NCBI RefSeq assembly: GCF_900450705.1
Contig: NZ_UGHK01000002.1
Location: 1-64,000 of the forward strand
DNA from: Avibacterium paragallinarum
GTDB taxonomy: Bacteria; Pseudomonadota; Gammaproteobacteria; Enterobacterales; Pasteurellaceae
Reading direction: 5' to 3'
Length of the DNA stretch: 64,000 bases
Shown here: positions 1-8,599 of the stretch, one piece after another
How the letters are laid out: every line of letters begins with the position of its first letter
Numbering within the stretch: the stretch's first letter is position 1
Position numbers and translations under genes: made by a program
Notes under the pieces: generated by a model
What the model was told of the DNA's origin: nothing
What the model saw: only the letters and a program-made list of their open reading frames with translations
Databases searched by the model: none

Positions 1-69
1 TTTGCCAACATCTACCGTGTAAACGGACAAGATGTGTTGCAAAAATACCGCACGAACATCGGGCAATAA
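1..69 (+). CDS. Phage major tail tube protein (FII-like), C-terminal end
   Basis: Only the last 22 codons are in the window. The frame ends with the residues DVLQKYRTNIGQ and a TAA stop at 67-69, which resembles the C-terminus of P2 FII-type tail tube proteins. Its position directly before the tail assembly chaperone and tape measure genes is the standard P2 order (FI, FII, E, E', T). The tube polymerises around the tape measure protein inside the contractile sheath. Identification rests on a short tail end plus gene order. Confidence 0.6.
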   Translation, partial: FANIYRVNGQDVLQKYRTNIGQ

Positions 70-73
70 AAGT

Positions 74-112
74 CTTTAAACCACTTTAAAATCAATTTAA
101 AGGCGATTTAAG
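74..112. repeat. Phased TTTAAA array
   Basis: Four TTTAA(A) units start at 75, 85, 96 and 107, about one DNA helical turn apart. The 20-mer TCTTTAAACCACTTTAAAAT here recurs exactly at about 60164, and a close variant occurs at about 6480. It lies just upstream of the hairpin before the tail chaperone gene. Confidence 0.6.
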
Positions 113-113
113 T

Positions 114-159
114 AAACTCCTTGGCGAAGTTAAACAAAACCAACCAAGGAGTTTTTTTT
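114..159 (+). promoter_or_regulatory. Hairpin sequestering the chaperone Shine-Dalgarno, terminator-like
   Basis: AAACTCCTTGG (114-124) pairs with CCAAGGAGTTT (144-154), followed by a T-run and then ATG at 160. The right arm contains AAGGAG, the only good ribosome binding site for the next gene, so folding would hide it. Stem plus T8 also fits a rho-independent terminator. The structure may act as both terminator and translational lock. Inference from sequence only. Confidence 0.6.
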
Positions 160-581
160 ATGTCTAAAAAACTGAACAACCAAGTAACCGTATCAAAATT
201 ATCTCGCCCAATTACATTAGGCTCAGGAGATCTTTTAGAAGAGGTAACCGTACGCCGTGTTACAGCAGGTGATCATCGTAAAGCAGCTGCACGCTGTAAA
301 AATGATCCTGTTGCTACGGAATATGCTGTGATGGCAATGGTAAGTGGTTTACAGCAGAAGATTTTTGGATGCGTTAGATTGGGAGGGACGTGCAACTTAT
401 TCGTGGCTTTCCTGTTCGATTCAGCAAGTTGATATTGATGAACTTTATACACTCTATGCGGATTTAGCGTGGTGGTATGGGCTGGACGCAATCTGATATT
501 GATGCCCTCACAATGGAGGAGCTTGATTGCTGGCTTACACAGGCTAATAGACAAGTAAAAGCGGGCTATATGCGAGTATAG
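160..581 (+). pseudogene. Tail assembly chaperone, E / E' type, frameshifted
   Basis: The start at 160 has AAGGAG eight bases upstream. The frame reads well to about residue 64 (...AMVSGL), then needs a one-base shift near 351 (TTACAG for expected TTAACAG) and another near 376 (GTTAG for GTTTAG) to continue as a GpE-like protein containing DLAWWYGWTQSDIDAL and ending GYMRV at 581. In P2, genes E and E' are joined by a programmed -1 frameshift. Here the two lesions are single-base losses at short homopolymers, and one creates a stop, so I call it broken rather than programmed. The role would be tail assembly on the tape measure. True decay and base-calling error cannot be separated from this sequence. 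Confidence 0.6.
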
Positions 582-627
582 CCCCAGTTAATGAAAAAGC
601 CAATAAGTAGGGCTGGGATAGGCATTA

Positions 628-844
628 TTACTGCGACAGCGACTGAGTAAAGTATGCGATAAACACCCAAAAGAAGAGGTAGAAAATCGCAATAAAACCG
701 ATTTCAGCAAATCCCGTTGCGGTGGCAAATTGTTCGGGCTGGAAATATGTCTATAGCAGCCCAAATGCCCGCAAGAATAAATGAGCAAACCATAATGGCT
801 TTCGCAATCGCCAATGTTCTCTCTGAGTGTATCTCTTGCTTCAT
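628..844 (-). pseudogene. Small two-helix membrane protein on the opposite strand, frameshifted
   Basis: Starts at 844 with GGAGGG just upstream. The first half reads MKQEIHSERTLAIAKAIMVC followed by a hydrophobic segment. A one-base shift near 740 leads into a second hydrophobic stretch (IGFIAIFYLFFWVFIAYF) ending TQSLSQ at 628. It sits against the late operon between the chaperone and the tape measure gene and has its own ribosome binding site, like a prophage-expressed moron. I do not recognise the family. A membrane-located exclusion role is only a guess. Confidence 0.45.
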
Positions 845-890
845 GTTCCCTCCTAGTCTTATTAGCTAACTTTACCGTGAGAAGAAAAAA

Positions 891-3684
891 ATGGCAACAA
901 ATGAATTAATGATCGGCTTAGTCATTGGTACAACGCTTAAAGGTGTGAGTGCGGCATTCCAAACGGTAACTAAGCTGTCCTCTCGCCTATCTAGTCAAAT
1001 CGAAAAAGCCACAGCACAAACAAAGCCGATTTGGTCTTGCTTTGCAAAAAATGCACTATCCTGCCAAAAGCCTTGATGCTATAGCAAAACGTTATCAGCA
1101 GCTAGATAATGCGATTAGCCGTGCCGAAAAAAAGCCAACAACGTCTTAATGGGGCTATGGCATTCTCTGAAAATTGGGATAAGGCTAAAAAACGTATGCA
1201 AGGGCAATTAATGGAGACCGCTGCTCACGGCTATGCGGTAGGTCGCCCATTAATGACCTCAATTCAAACTTATATGGCTCAGGAAGATGCTGCTAACGAC
1301 CTAAAAATCACGATGATGAAAGCTAATGGTTCGTTCGGGAAATTTAAAGAAATCGGCAAAATTGCCGATGATTTAGGACGTGATTTACCTGGCACAAAAA
1401 AAGATTTCTATAACCTTGCTCGCGCCTTAAAAATGCAAGGGGTGAACGATGACATCCTTATTGGTGGAGGATTGCAAACAGCGGCGAAACTCAATGTACT
1501 TTTAGGTATGGATCAATTTGAGGGTGGTGAGTTTCTTGCAAAACTGATGGAAGGCCACGGTCTTTCTGAGGGGGAATTAAAAGCCTCAGCAGATAACCTA
1601 CAACGTGCGATGTTTGCGGGTGGGATGAACAAAGAACAAATGTATGGGGCGATGACCTATTATGCCTCTAACGTGCGCTCTATGAAACTCACTGGGGAAG
1701 AAAATGCCAAGAAAATTTTTGCTATCCAAGGAATGGCTGCTCAACAAGGCTTAGAGGGAACCTCTTTTGGGACAAACTTTTCCACGATGCTTGACCGAAT
1801 GAATAAAGGCCCGAAGATGATCGCCGAAGCCAAAAAAGGTATGAAAGCCGAAGCGCGCGATATTTTAGAAAGCTCAGGCGTTGAATTTAATTTTTGGATA
1901 AAAAGGGCAATTTAAAGGCATTGACGAATGATGACCGAGCTAGAAAAGCTCGACATTATCGACAGAAGTATGTGATGAAGGTGCGGGTCTTGTAGCCGAT
2001 GCGCTCTTTGGCACTGAAGGGAAACGTGTGGCCCTATTACTTGCACAAAAAGGTAAGCAGGGACTGGAAGAGTTTTTGCAGAAAATGCGCGAACAAGCCA
2101 GCCTTGAGGAACGTATCGCCCAAAAACACGCACCTAAGCGCAGCGATGGAAGCCCTAGGTGGCGTATGGGAAAGTGCGGTAGGAACAATAGGCTCGGCGT
2201 TTGCAGATGACTTAAAAGAGATAGCCAAAGCAGGCCAGCATTTTATTGAAGATACATTAACACCGTGGATTAGCGAAATAAAGGCTAATTAGAACTTCGT
2301 GGTTTTGTCGGTGGACTATTAGCGATGAAACTTAGCTTTCTAGGCGTGGGTTATGGGCTCAATTTGCTTTTAGTCCTTTGTAAGGCTTTATGTTGGTGCA
2401 ACAAAGTTAAATGGTGCATTTAATGCGATACGTTTAGCGCGTCTAACAGGGGATTCTCTAAACTAAGCTGAAATTGCGTCTTTTAAATCGAGCGTTTAGT
2501 TTCGTCGGCGGAGGAAGTTGGCGATGGCTAAGGGTTATCTGGTGGCTATTCGGGCGACAAACGCGTCGCGTCAGCGTTTATCTCTGCGATAAGTGGGATT
2601 TAAACTTGGTATGACGTTAGCAGGTAAGCTATTTGGTGGCTTACACTTGTGGGTAAGGCATTTTATTTATTGGTCGTGCCTTAGGTCTAAATCCTATTGG
2701 TATAGCCGTTATGGCTATCGCAGGTGCGGCGTTCTTAATTATCAATATTGGGAGCGATTAAAACATTCTTTTCAGATATGTGGGAAAACGTGAAAGGCTT
2801 CTTTAATTCAGGGATTGGGAATATCACCGCACTATCCTTGATTGGTCGCCATCGGATTATTTTATAAAGCCTTGCTGCTGTATTGAACTGGTTTGGGCGT
2901 TGATTGCCAAGAGTTTTAGTCAATTTGGTATGGGCATGATTATAAACTTGGCGAAGGTATAAGCAAGCTTTGAAGGCGTTAAAATTTATTGGCAGTACAG
3001 TAGATTGGATCAAGGGAACTTGGCTTTGCAGCAGAAACTGAGCTAGCTATTTCAACCAAGCAAGCCAATATTGCACAGTCAGCCATTGGTAGTAGTTCAA
3101 TGGCAACCACTGGTGCAAACTTGCTCTTGATAACGCTAAAAACGAGGCTTTCTTCGGGTGTTATACAGCGATGGTGGCAAACGAAGTGGCTGGCGTGGTG
3201 CATAAAGGCGAATATGTCTGAATAAAGAAATCACTCGCGTCTTGGCGTGGCTAATATCCAACGTTTAGCCAATATTGCAATGGTTGCTGGCAATCTGCCT
3301 TTGCGCAGTAAGCCCTTAGAGCCTGTGATGACGGAGGTAAAACAGCCTAAAGTACTATGCAGCAAACACCGTAACAAGCGGACAAAAGAGGCAAAAAACA
3401 ACCGCACTTAACGCCAAAAAACAAAAACAGGTGTGAAGAAAAATCACATCAAGCAGGCGTACAGCAAGCCTATCGCAACGTGCAAAAGAAAAGCTGAGCC
3501 AATGCAACATAAATCACCTATTGTGGTGCATTTTAGCCCTGTGATCAATGTTAATGGTAACAAGAGAAAACGGATATTTTGGCGGATATTACCCAAGCCA
3601 TGCAACGTGGTAACGTGAGCTTGAGCGCGTTGTTGAACGTATTTTGACCAGATGATTGACCAGCGTGGGCGTAGAGCGTATTAG
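891..3684 (+). pseudogene. Tail tape measure protein, multiply frameshifted
   Basis: Reading starts MATNELMIGLVIGTTLKG and ends near a stop at 3682. The best preserved block, about 1109-1915, carries features of TP901-type tape measure proteins (long helical region, Gly/Met-rich, 'EGGEFLAKLMEGHG'). Coding potential then hops between frames at least eight times, most densely between 1900 and 3690, through single-base gains or losses rather than substitutions. The intact gene would encode roughly 900 residues, normal for a P2-like tape measure. It would set tail length and help DNA passage. As written it cannot give a functional product, so this prophage should be defective unless the indels are sequence errors. 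Confidence 0.75.
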
Positions 3685-3694
3685 GAGGAAAGTT

Positions 3695-4059
3695 TTGTTT
3701 GTTGGCGACATCGTATTTGAACGATTGATTTAACCGGTTTCTGAAACCCAGCAAGCCAGTTTTGCGGAACACGCAGTAATGCGCGGTAAACCGAGACTGC
3801 AAGCTACAGGTGATGGGCTAACCACCTTGCAATTTGCGGCAAGGCTACATCATCAAATCGGCGGTGTGGAAAGCCGTTGGCGTGCATTAGTGCGGCAAAA
3901 TCGGCACAACAGGCACTTGCCCTTGTGTGGGGGCGTAATGGGGTCAAAGGCAATTATGTGATCACAGATTTAAGCTCAACTACCCTGTTTACCGATGAGC
4001 AAGGTAATGTGTTGTGTCGTGAGATTTCGATTAGCCTTACTGAATATGTGGGGAATTAG
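3695..4059 (+). pseudogene. Tail protein U (P2 gpU-like), frameshifted
   Basis: AGGAGG at 3684-3689 precedes a TTG at 3695 reading FVGDIVFER. The frame shifts near 3720 and again near 3885. Segments from different frames join into one gpU-like protein (RGKPRLQATGDGLTTLQFAA, then ALALVWGRNGVKGNYVITDL) ending TEYVGN at 4059. P2 gpU terminates the tail tube at the head-proximal end. Position after the tape measure and before X and D fits. It contains the last indels of the damaged stretch; every gene downstream to 13.5 kb is open. Confidence 0.65.
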
Positions 4060-4611
4060 ATGAGGGGTTATTGGGGTGCGGCATTACAGCTAGGCGACAG
4101 TAGCATTTTAGGTTCAATTCTACCTCAAAATCTTACTAATACGCTGAGTGCGGTAAAAAATACCGTTAATCGTGGTGTCCAACTGTATCAAGCAGGTAAG
4201 CGTGCGGTTGATGAAGTGAAAAATACCGTAGCCATCATGCGGCAACTTAAAAGCGATCCACAGTCTGCCCTTGCTTATTTGCCTCACGCCTTATCAGGGT
4301 TGGATCAGTCTTTGGGGGCATTTGGTGAGCTTGTTGGGATGCGGGGTGCGTTTGATAGTGTTCGCCCTTATTTGGGTGTGGTTGGTGAGTTTGTTGAGGC
4401 TGGCCAAGCGATTTATGATGCTCTTGCCCTTAGCAAAACACATTTTGAGCAATCCAATGCAACAGGCTGGGAAAATTGGTTTGTTCCTGCCGATAATGCG
4501 TTTGCTGACGCCGTTGAACATATTGATAACCTTGCTACCACGACAGCAGAAATGACTGCGTGGGTGGTGTTGCGTAATGATGAGGAGTGCGATGATGCAA
4601 ACCGTGATTAA
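4060..4611 (+). CDS. Hypothetical tail-region protein
   Basis: 183 residues, starting right after the gpU stop. No family recognised. The sequence is helical with Ala/Val-rich amphipathic stretches, and residues 85-130 are glycine- and hydrophobic-rich with no clear membrane signal. It lies between U and X, a position often occupied in P2-like Pasteurellaceae phages by an extra tail-completion gene, and its end overlaps gene X. Probably a structural or assembly tail protein; this is context only. Confidence 0.55.
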   Translation: MRGYWGAALQLGDSSILGSILPQNLTNTLSAVKNTVNRGVQLYQAGKRAVDEVKNTVAIMRQLKSDPQSALAYLPHALSGLDQSLGAFGELVGMRGAFDSVRPYLGVVGEFVEAGQAIYDALALSKTHFEQSNATGWENWFVPADNAFADAVEHIDNLATTTAEMTAWVVLRNDEECDDANRD

Positions 4612-4822
4612 GCATACAGCTAAACTGGGTGAACGCTGGGATAGCTTGGCTTACTATTATTATGGTGATCCCTTGGCATATAGTCGCATTATTGATGCCA
4701 ACCCACACTTAAGTTTTTACGAAGTATTACCCATGGGGGTAACCGTTTATATCCCCGTTTTACGAGTGCAACCTACTCAAAATGAAGCAATGCCACCTTG
4801 GCTAAGGGGAAATAATGGCTAA
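4592..4822 (+). CDS. Tail protein X (LysM-like baseplate hub adaptor)
   Basis: 76 residues from the ATG at 4592 (GAGGAG at 4582-4587; 4595 is an equally good start). The sequence DSLAYYYYGDPLAYSRIIDA and a late VYIPVL match the P2 gpX family, small LysM-fold proteins that sit on the baseplate hub. It overlaps the hypothetical gene upstream and gene D downstream (stop 4822, next start 4815), indicating translational coupling. Confidence 0.8.
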   Translation: MMQTVIKHTAKLGERWDSLAYYYYGDPLAYSRIIDANPHLSFYEVLPMGVTVYIPVLRVQPTQNEAMPPWLRGNNG

Positions 4823-5879
4823 TGTGGCCCAGTATGATTTTTCGTTGTTTTATGAGAAAACCAATATTTCCGCGGAAATCGAACCGCACTTAATTGAGCT
4901 GAGTTATACCGATTATCTTGAAGGACAAAGCGATGAGCTGACGGTAACCTTTGAAGATATTCAGGGTAAATGGATCCGCCAGTGGTTCCCAACGCAAGGA
5001 GATAAATTGATTGCAGCCATTGGCTATAAAGGCGCACCATTAGTGGACATTGGCAGCTTTGAGATTGACGAAGTGGAATACGAGGCACATCCCTCAACCA
5101 TTACCTTGCGGGCATTAAGCAGTGGGATTAGTAAAAACTACCGCACCTTAAAACCCAAAGCCTATGAAAACACCACCCTTGCACAAATCGTGGCACAGGT
5201 GGCAGAACGGTTAAAACTGAAGGTGGTGGGGCAAATTAAGCCAATCCCCATCACGCGCGTAACCCAATACCAAGAGCGCGATGTGGAGTTTTTATCTCGC
5301 CTTGCCCGTGAATATCATCACAGTTTTAAAATTGTGGGTAACCAGCTGGTGTTTACTCATAAAGACGAACTAGGGCAAACCGCTCCTGTTGCGGTGCTTG
5401 ATGAGCGAGATGTGATAAGCCTACGATTGCGTGATCGCATTAAAGACACCGCTAAAGCGGTGGAAATTACGGGCTATGACGCCAATGGTAAAAAGGTCAT
5501 CAAGCAACGCAAAAATGCTAAAAAACGGCGCAAAAATATCAAGCAATCTGCCGAAGCCAGTGGGGACACCTTACGCATTGTGACCCGTGGCGAAAGCCAA
5601 GAGCAAATTGATGCCAGAGCTGATGCAGCACTTGCGGAGCAAAATGATGACCAGCAAGCAGGCAATATCGTCCTTTGGGGTAATCCGAAACTGGTGGCAG
5701 GCAATACGATTTTGTTACGTAATTTGGGCGTGTTTAGTGGCAAATATCTGATTAAAAGCGCAAGGCATAGTTTTAGTCGTTTTAGCGGCTATCAAACCGA
5801 AATTGAGGTACGAATGCTTGAATTTATCCCTGATGATTTGATTACTTTAGGTATGGAGGCAACCCATGCAAACCCATAA
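4815..5879 (+). CDS. Phage late control protein D / baseplate hub
   Basis: 354 residues, normal length for the GpD family. The N-terminal half has the typical ELSYTDYLEGQSDELTVTFE region and a RALSSGI stretch. The middle has QYQERDVEFLSRLAREY, the hallmark of the family. A Lys/Arg-rich insert near residue 225 follows. GpD forms the central baseplate hub above the spike. Overlaps X at the 5' end and V at the 3' end. Confidence 0.88.
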   Translation: MANVAQYDFSLFYEKTNISAEIEPHLIELSYTDYLEGQSDELTVTFEDIQGKWIRQWFPTQGDKLIAAIGYKGAPLVDIGSFEIDEVEYEAHPSTITLRALSSGISKNYRTLKPKAYENTTLAQIVAQVAERLKLKVVGQIKPIPITRVTQYQERDVEFLSRLAREYHHSFKIVGNQLVFTHKDELGQTAPVAVLDERDVISLRLRDRIKDTAKAVEITGYDANGKKVIKQRKNAKKRRKNIKQSAEASGDTLRIVTRGESQEQIDARADAALAEQNDDQQAGNIVLWGNPKLVAGNTILLRNLGVFSGKYLIKSARHSFSRFSGYQTEIEVRMLEFIPDDLITLGMEATHANP

Positions 5880-6477
5880 TTTTACCGCCACCTATCAAGA
5901 GGGCATTGTGTCCGCAGTTGATATCAACACCCATAAAGTGCGGTGTAAAATCCCTGCCCTTGATGACCTAGAAACGGCGTGGTTACATTACCCTGTGCCT
6001 AATGCGGGCGGAAATCAATTTTATTGTTTACCTGATGTGGGAGAGCTTGTGGCGTTGTTATTAGATGCCCGCGGTGAAGGCGGCTGTGTGTTAGGTGCAA
6101 TCTATAACCAGCAAGACCCTGTGCCTGTGGCGAATGGTGAGATGTTTATGCTCAAATTTAAAAACGGCACAACCATCTCGCACAATAGGGCGACAGGCGA
6201 TGTCGTGATTGATGCGGTGGGAACGGTGTTAATCAAATCCCCAAGCCTTATTACCCTTGATTGCCCTGATACCAAAACCACAGGCAATTTGCTTGTGGAA
6301 GGCTCATTAACCTATATGCAAGGCATGACAGGTAACGGTGGCAAGGGTGGGGCTACAGCGGTGATCAATGGTACGCTTAAAACCAAAGGTGGTGACATTA
6401 CTGCGGATGATATTAGTCTTAAAAACCACGTGCATACTGAGCAAGGTGATGGTAACGACACCAGCTCAGCCAAATAA
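5866..6477 (+). CDS. Baseplate assembly protein V (tail spike)
   Basis: 203 residues, with GGAGG before the ATG. An N-terminal OB-fold part (residues 1-90, with WLHYPVPNAGG) is followed by a beta-helical repetitive region (VDAVGTVLIKSPSLITLD-like) and a Gly-rich C-terminus with an HVHTEQGDGNDT tip. The H-x-H tip is typical of iron-binding membrane-piercing spikes of the P2 V / Mu gp45 type. It overlaps D by 14 bases. Confidence 0.87.
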   Translation: MQTHNFTATYQEGIVSAVDINTHKVRCKIPALDDLETAWLHYPVPNAGGNQFYCLPDVGELVALLLDARGEGGCVLGAIYNQQDPVPVANGEMFMLKFKNGTTISHNRATGDVVIDAVGTVLIKSPSLITLDCPDTKTTGNLLVEGSLTYMQGMTGNGGKGGATAVINGTLKTKGGDITADDISLKNHVHTEQGDGNDTSSAK

Positions 6478-6478
6478 A

Positions 6479-6498
6479 ATCTTTAAAGGACTTTAAAA
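6479..6498. repeat. Phased TTTAAA array
   Basis: ATCTTTAAAGGACTTTAAAA starts just after the V stop and is followed by TCAATTT, as at 74-98. Two TTTAAA units lie 10 bases apart. It lies in the only real gap between tail genes in this stretch, directly before the W hairpin. Confidence 0.5.
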
Positions 6499-6512
6499 TC
6501 AATTTCCCTTTC

Positions 6513-6532
6513 AGCCCTGTATTCTCAGGGCT
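6513..6532 (+). promoter_or_regulatory. Hairpin abutting the gene W start codon
   Basis: AGCCCTG (6513-6519) pairs with CAGGGCT (6526-6532) across a six-base loop. The start codon of W begins at 6533, the next base. The only purine-rich ribosome-binding candidate (CAGGG) lies in the right arm, so folding would block initiation. Confidence 0.55.
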
Positions 6533-6892
6533 ATGAATACACAACTCACGACACATTGGCAACTTGCCCCAGAATTAGATAACAACGCCCCTCAACAAGG
6601 GCTTGATGATATCCATCTGTGCATTGCCAATATACTCAACACAATCAAAGGCACCGATATTTTGCGCCCACAGTTTGGCAGTGATCATTTTAACTATTTA
6701 GATCAGCCCGAAGATATTGCTATCCCCAATATCGTGCGTGAAATTAGCCACGCATTAAGCAAGTGGGAACCACGCATTGAGGTTGAGCGCATAGAGATAA
6801 CAGGCACTGCACCACAATTTGAATGCCTGATTTACTGGCATTTAAAAACCGCAGTGTACCGAGAAATTTATCAAACGGTGGTCAAGGTATGA
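6533..6892 (+). CDS. Baseplate assembly protein W (gp25 lysozyme-like fold)
   Basis: 119 residues. The motifs LCIANILNTIKGTDILRPQFG and IVREISHALSKWEPRIEVE place it in the GPW/gp25 family, a conserved wedge protein of contractile tails. Its stop overlaps the J start (ATGA at 6889-6892). It follows the hairpin at 6513-6532. Confidence 0.88.
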   Translation: MNTQLTTHWQLAPELDNNAPQQGLDDIHLCIANILNTIKGTDILRPQFGSDHFNYLDQPEDIAIPNIVREISHALSKWEPRIEVERIEITGTAPQFECLIYWHLKTAVYREIYQTVVKV

Positions 6893-8001
6893 GCTGGCTA
6901 AAAGATGACGTAAAAATTGTCCACGAAGACGTAAAACAAATTTTAAGTGATGCCATTGCAGATTATGAGCAGCGTACAGGCAAAACGCTACAGCCTGCGC
7001 ATATTGAACGCTCTATTATCCAAACCTATGCCTACCGCGAATTGTTGGTGCGAAAAGGTATCAATGAAGCCTTTTTGCAAACCTTTCCGCAATTTGCGGT
7101 GGGACTAGCATTGGATTTATGCGGTGAACCTTTTGGCTGTTACCGTCTGCGTGATAAAGCCGCACGCTGTGTGTTGCGTTTTAGTGTAGAGGGCGAGCAT
7201 AGCAGTATTTTAGTGCCGAAAGGCACTGAAGTAATGGTCACTCCTGAATTGAGCTTTGTTACGCTGGCTGATGATGTTATTACGCCACTCATTGGCTATG
7301 TGGAAATTGAAGCGGAAGCTAATAAAACAGGCTCTATTGGCAATGGTTGGGAAATTGGGCGTGTGAAGCAATTAAAACGCCCTTTAAATACTGACAAAAC
7401 CATTACGGTTAGCAATATTGATGTCACCAGTGGCGGCATTGCAGAAGAAGATGATGAGGCTTATCGCGAGCGCATTTTGCAAGCCCCTGAAGCGTTTAAT
7501 ACCTGTGGCTCTATTGCTGCTTATCAATACCACACTAGAGCCGTATCGCAAGAGATTGTGGACGTGCAAGTGATTAATGGTGGCGGTGGCAAGGTAAATA
7601 TTTACCCACTTACTGTTACAGGCGTGCCTGATAGACGCTTAAAACAAGCTATCCAAGATTATTTAAGCCCAGAGCATCGCCGTCCGCTGTGTGATGTGGT
7701 GAGCGTTAAAGACCCAATCATCCGCACTTATCAAATCGTTGCGGAACTCACGCTACTTGAGGGCTACCGTGAAGATATTGTTAAAACCAAAGCACGTGAT
7801 GCCTTGCTGGATTATTTGGCAAGCCGCACTAAAAAGCTGGGGATGGATGTCGTCCCCTCCGCACTAATGCAAGTGTTGCGTGTTGAGGGGGTCTATGATG
7901 TGACAATCCAGCAACCCGCAAAAATGGTGCTAAATGCCACCGAATGGGCTAACTGCACCAAAGTTACCCTAAACGTCAATGGAGTGCGACAAGATGGCTA
8001 A
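6889..8001 (+). CDS. Baseplate assembly protein J
   Basis: The start chosen is the ATG overlapping the W stop (MSWLKDDV...), giving 370 residues. Family signals include SIIQTYAYRELLVRKGINEA near residue 50, RFSVEGEHSSILVPKGTEV and GGIAEEDDEAYRERILQAPE in the middle. GpJ is the second wedge protein. An upstream in-frame ATG at 6823 would run through the W gene and is rejected. Confidence 0.88.
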   Translation: MSWLKDDVKIVHEDVKQILSDAIADYEQRTGKTLQPAHIERSIIQTYAYRELLVRKGINEAFLQTFPQFAVGLALDLCGEPFGCYRLRDKAARCVLRFSVEGEHSSILVPKGTEVMVTPELSFVTLADDVITPLIGYVEIEAEANKTGSIGNGWEIGRVKQLKRPLNTDKTITVSNIDVTSGGIAEEDDEAYRERILQAPEAFNTCGSIAAYQYHTRAVSQEIVDVQVINGGGGKVNIYPLTVTGVPDRRLKQAIQDYLSPEHRRPLCDVVSVKDPIIRTYQIVAELTLLEGYREDIVKTKARDALLDYLASRTKKLGMDVVPSALMQVLRVEGVYDVTIQQPAKMVLNATEWANCTKVTLNVNGVRQDG

Positions 8002-8563
8002 ATTACAGTATCCAAGCATCATTGAAAGTTCAGAAAAATACACCGCACTTGCCGACCTTGGTAATAAATTGAATTTGACCGAAAAGCGTCAAATTATGAC
8101 CAGCCTTGTGGAATTACTTGATGACAAATGGATTGAGCTATTGGCGGAAAAATGGAGTGTTACAGGTTATGACGGGCTTTTTGTCGCTGAAAATAATGAG
8201 TCTAAGCGCCAACTGGTACGCAATGCAGTAAAACTGCATCGTTATAAAGGCACCCCTTGGGCAATTCGTGATGTATTGCGTCAGTTAGGTTTTGGCGAAA
8301 TTGAAATTGATGAGGGGCTAAAAGCGCGTAATTACGAGTCTCATCAAGGTGTGGCAGCCATACCCCAAGACGAACGCTGGGCAGCTTATGCCATTCGGCT
8401 AAATCAACCTATCACCAACGAGCAATCTGCTGAAATCCGTAAGATATTACTTAGCTTTGCTCCAGCACGTTGTGTGCTGGCAGTGCTGGACTATAAAGCA
8501 GCCCCTATCCGTTATAACAACAAAGCTACCTATAACGGCGCATATAACCACGGCTCGGCATAG
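7994..8563 (+). CDS. Phage tail protein I
   Basis: 189 residues from the ATG at 7994 (GGAGTG at 7981-7986). Contains KRQLVRNAVKLHRYKGTPWA and a following IRDVLRQLGFGE, the P2 gpI family signature. It acts at the baseplate periphery where fibres attach. It overlaps the end of J by eight bases. Confidence 0.87.
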   Translation: MAKLQYPSIIESSEKYTALADLGNKLNLTEKRQIMTSLVELLDDKWIELLAEKWSVTGYDGLFVAENNESKRQLVRNAVKLHRYKGTPWAIRDVLRQLGFGEIEIDEGLKARNYESHQGVAAIPQDERWAAYAIRLNQPITNEQSAEIRKILLSFAPARCVLAVLDYKAAPIRYNNKATYNGAYNHGSA

Positions 8564-8592
8564 TTTAAACATCATTTAAAAGACATTTAAGG
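8564..8592. repeat. Phased TTTAAA array
   Basis: GTTTAAACATC, ATTTAAAAGAC and ATTTAAGG lie in tandem with an 11-base period between gene I and the fibre gene. The last unit runs into the fibre ribosome binding site (AAGGA). Confidence 0.55.
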
Positions 8593-8599
8593 ATTACAC

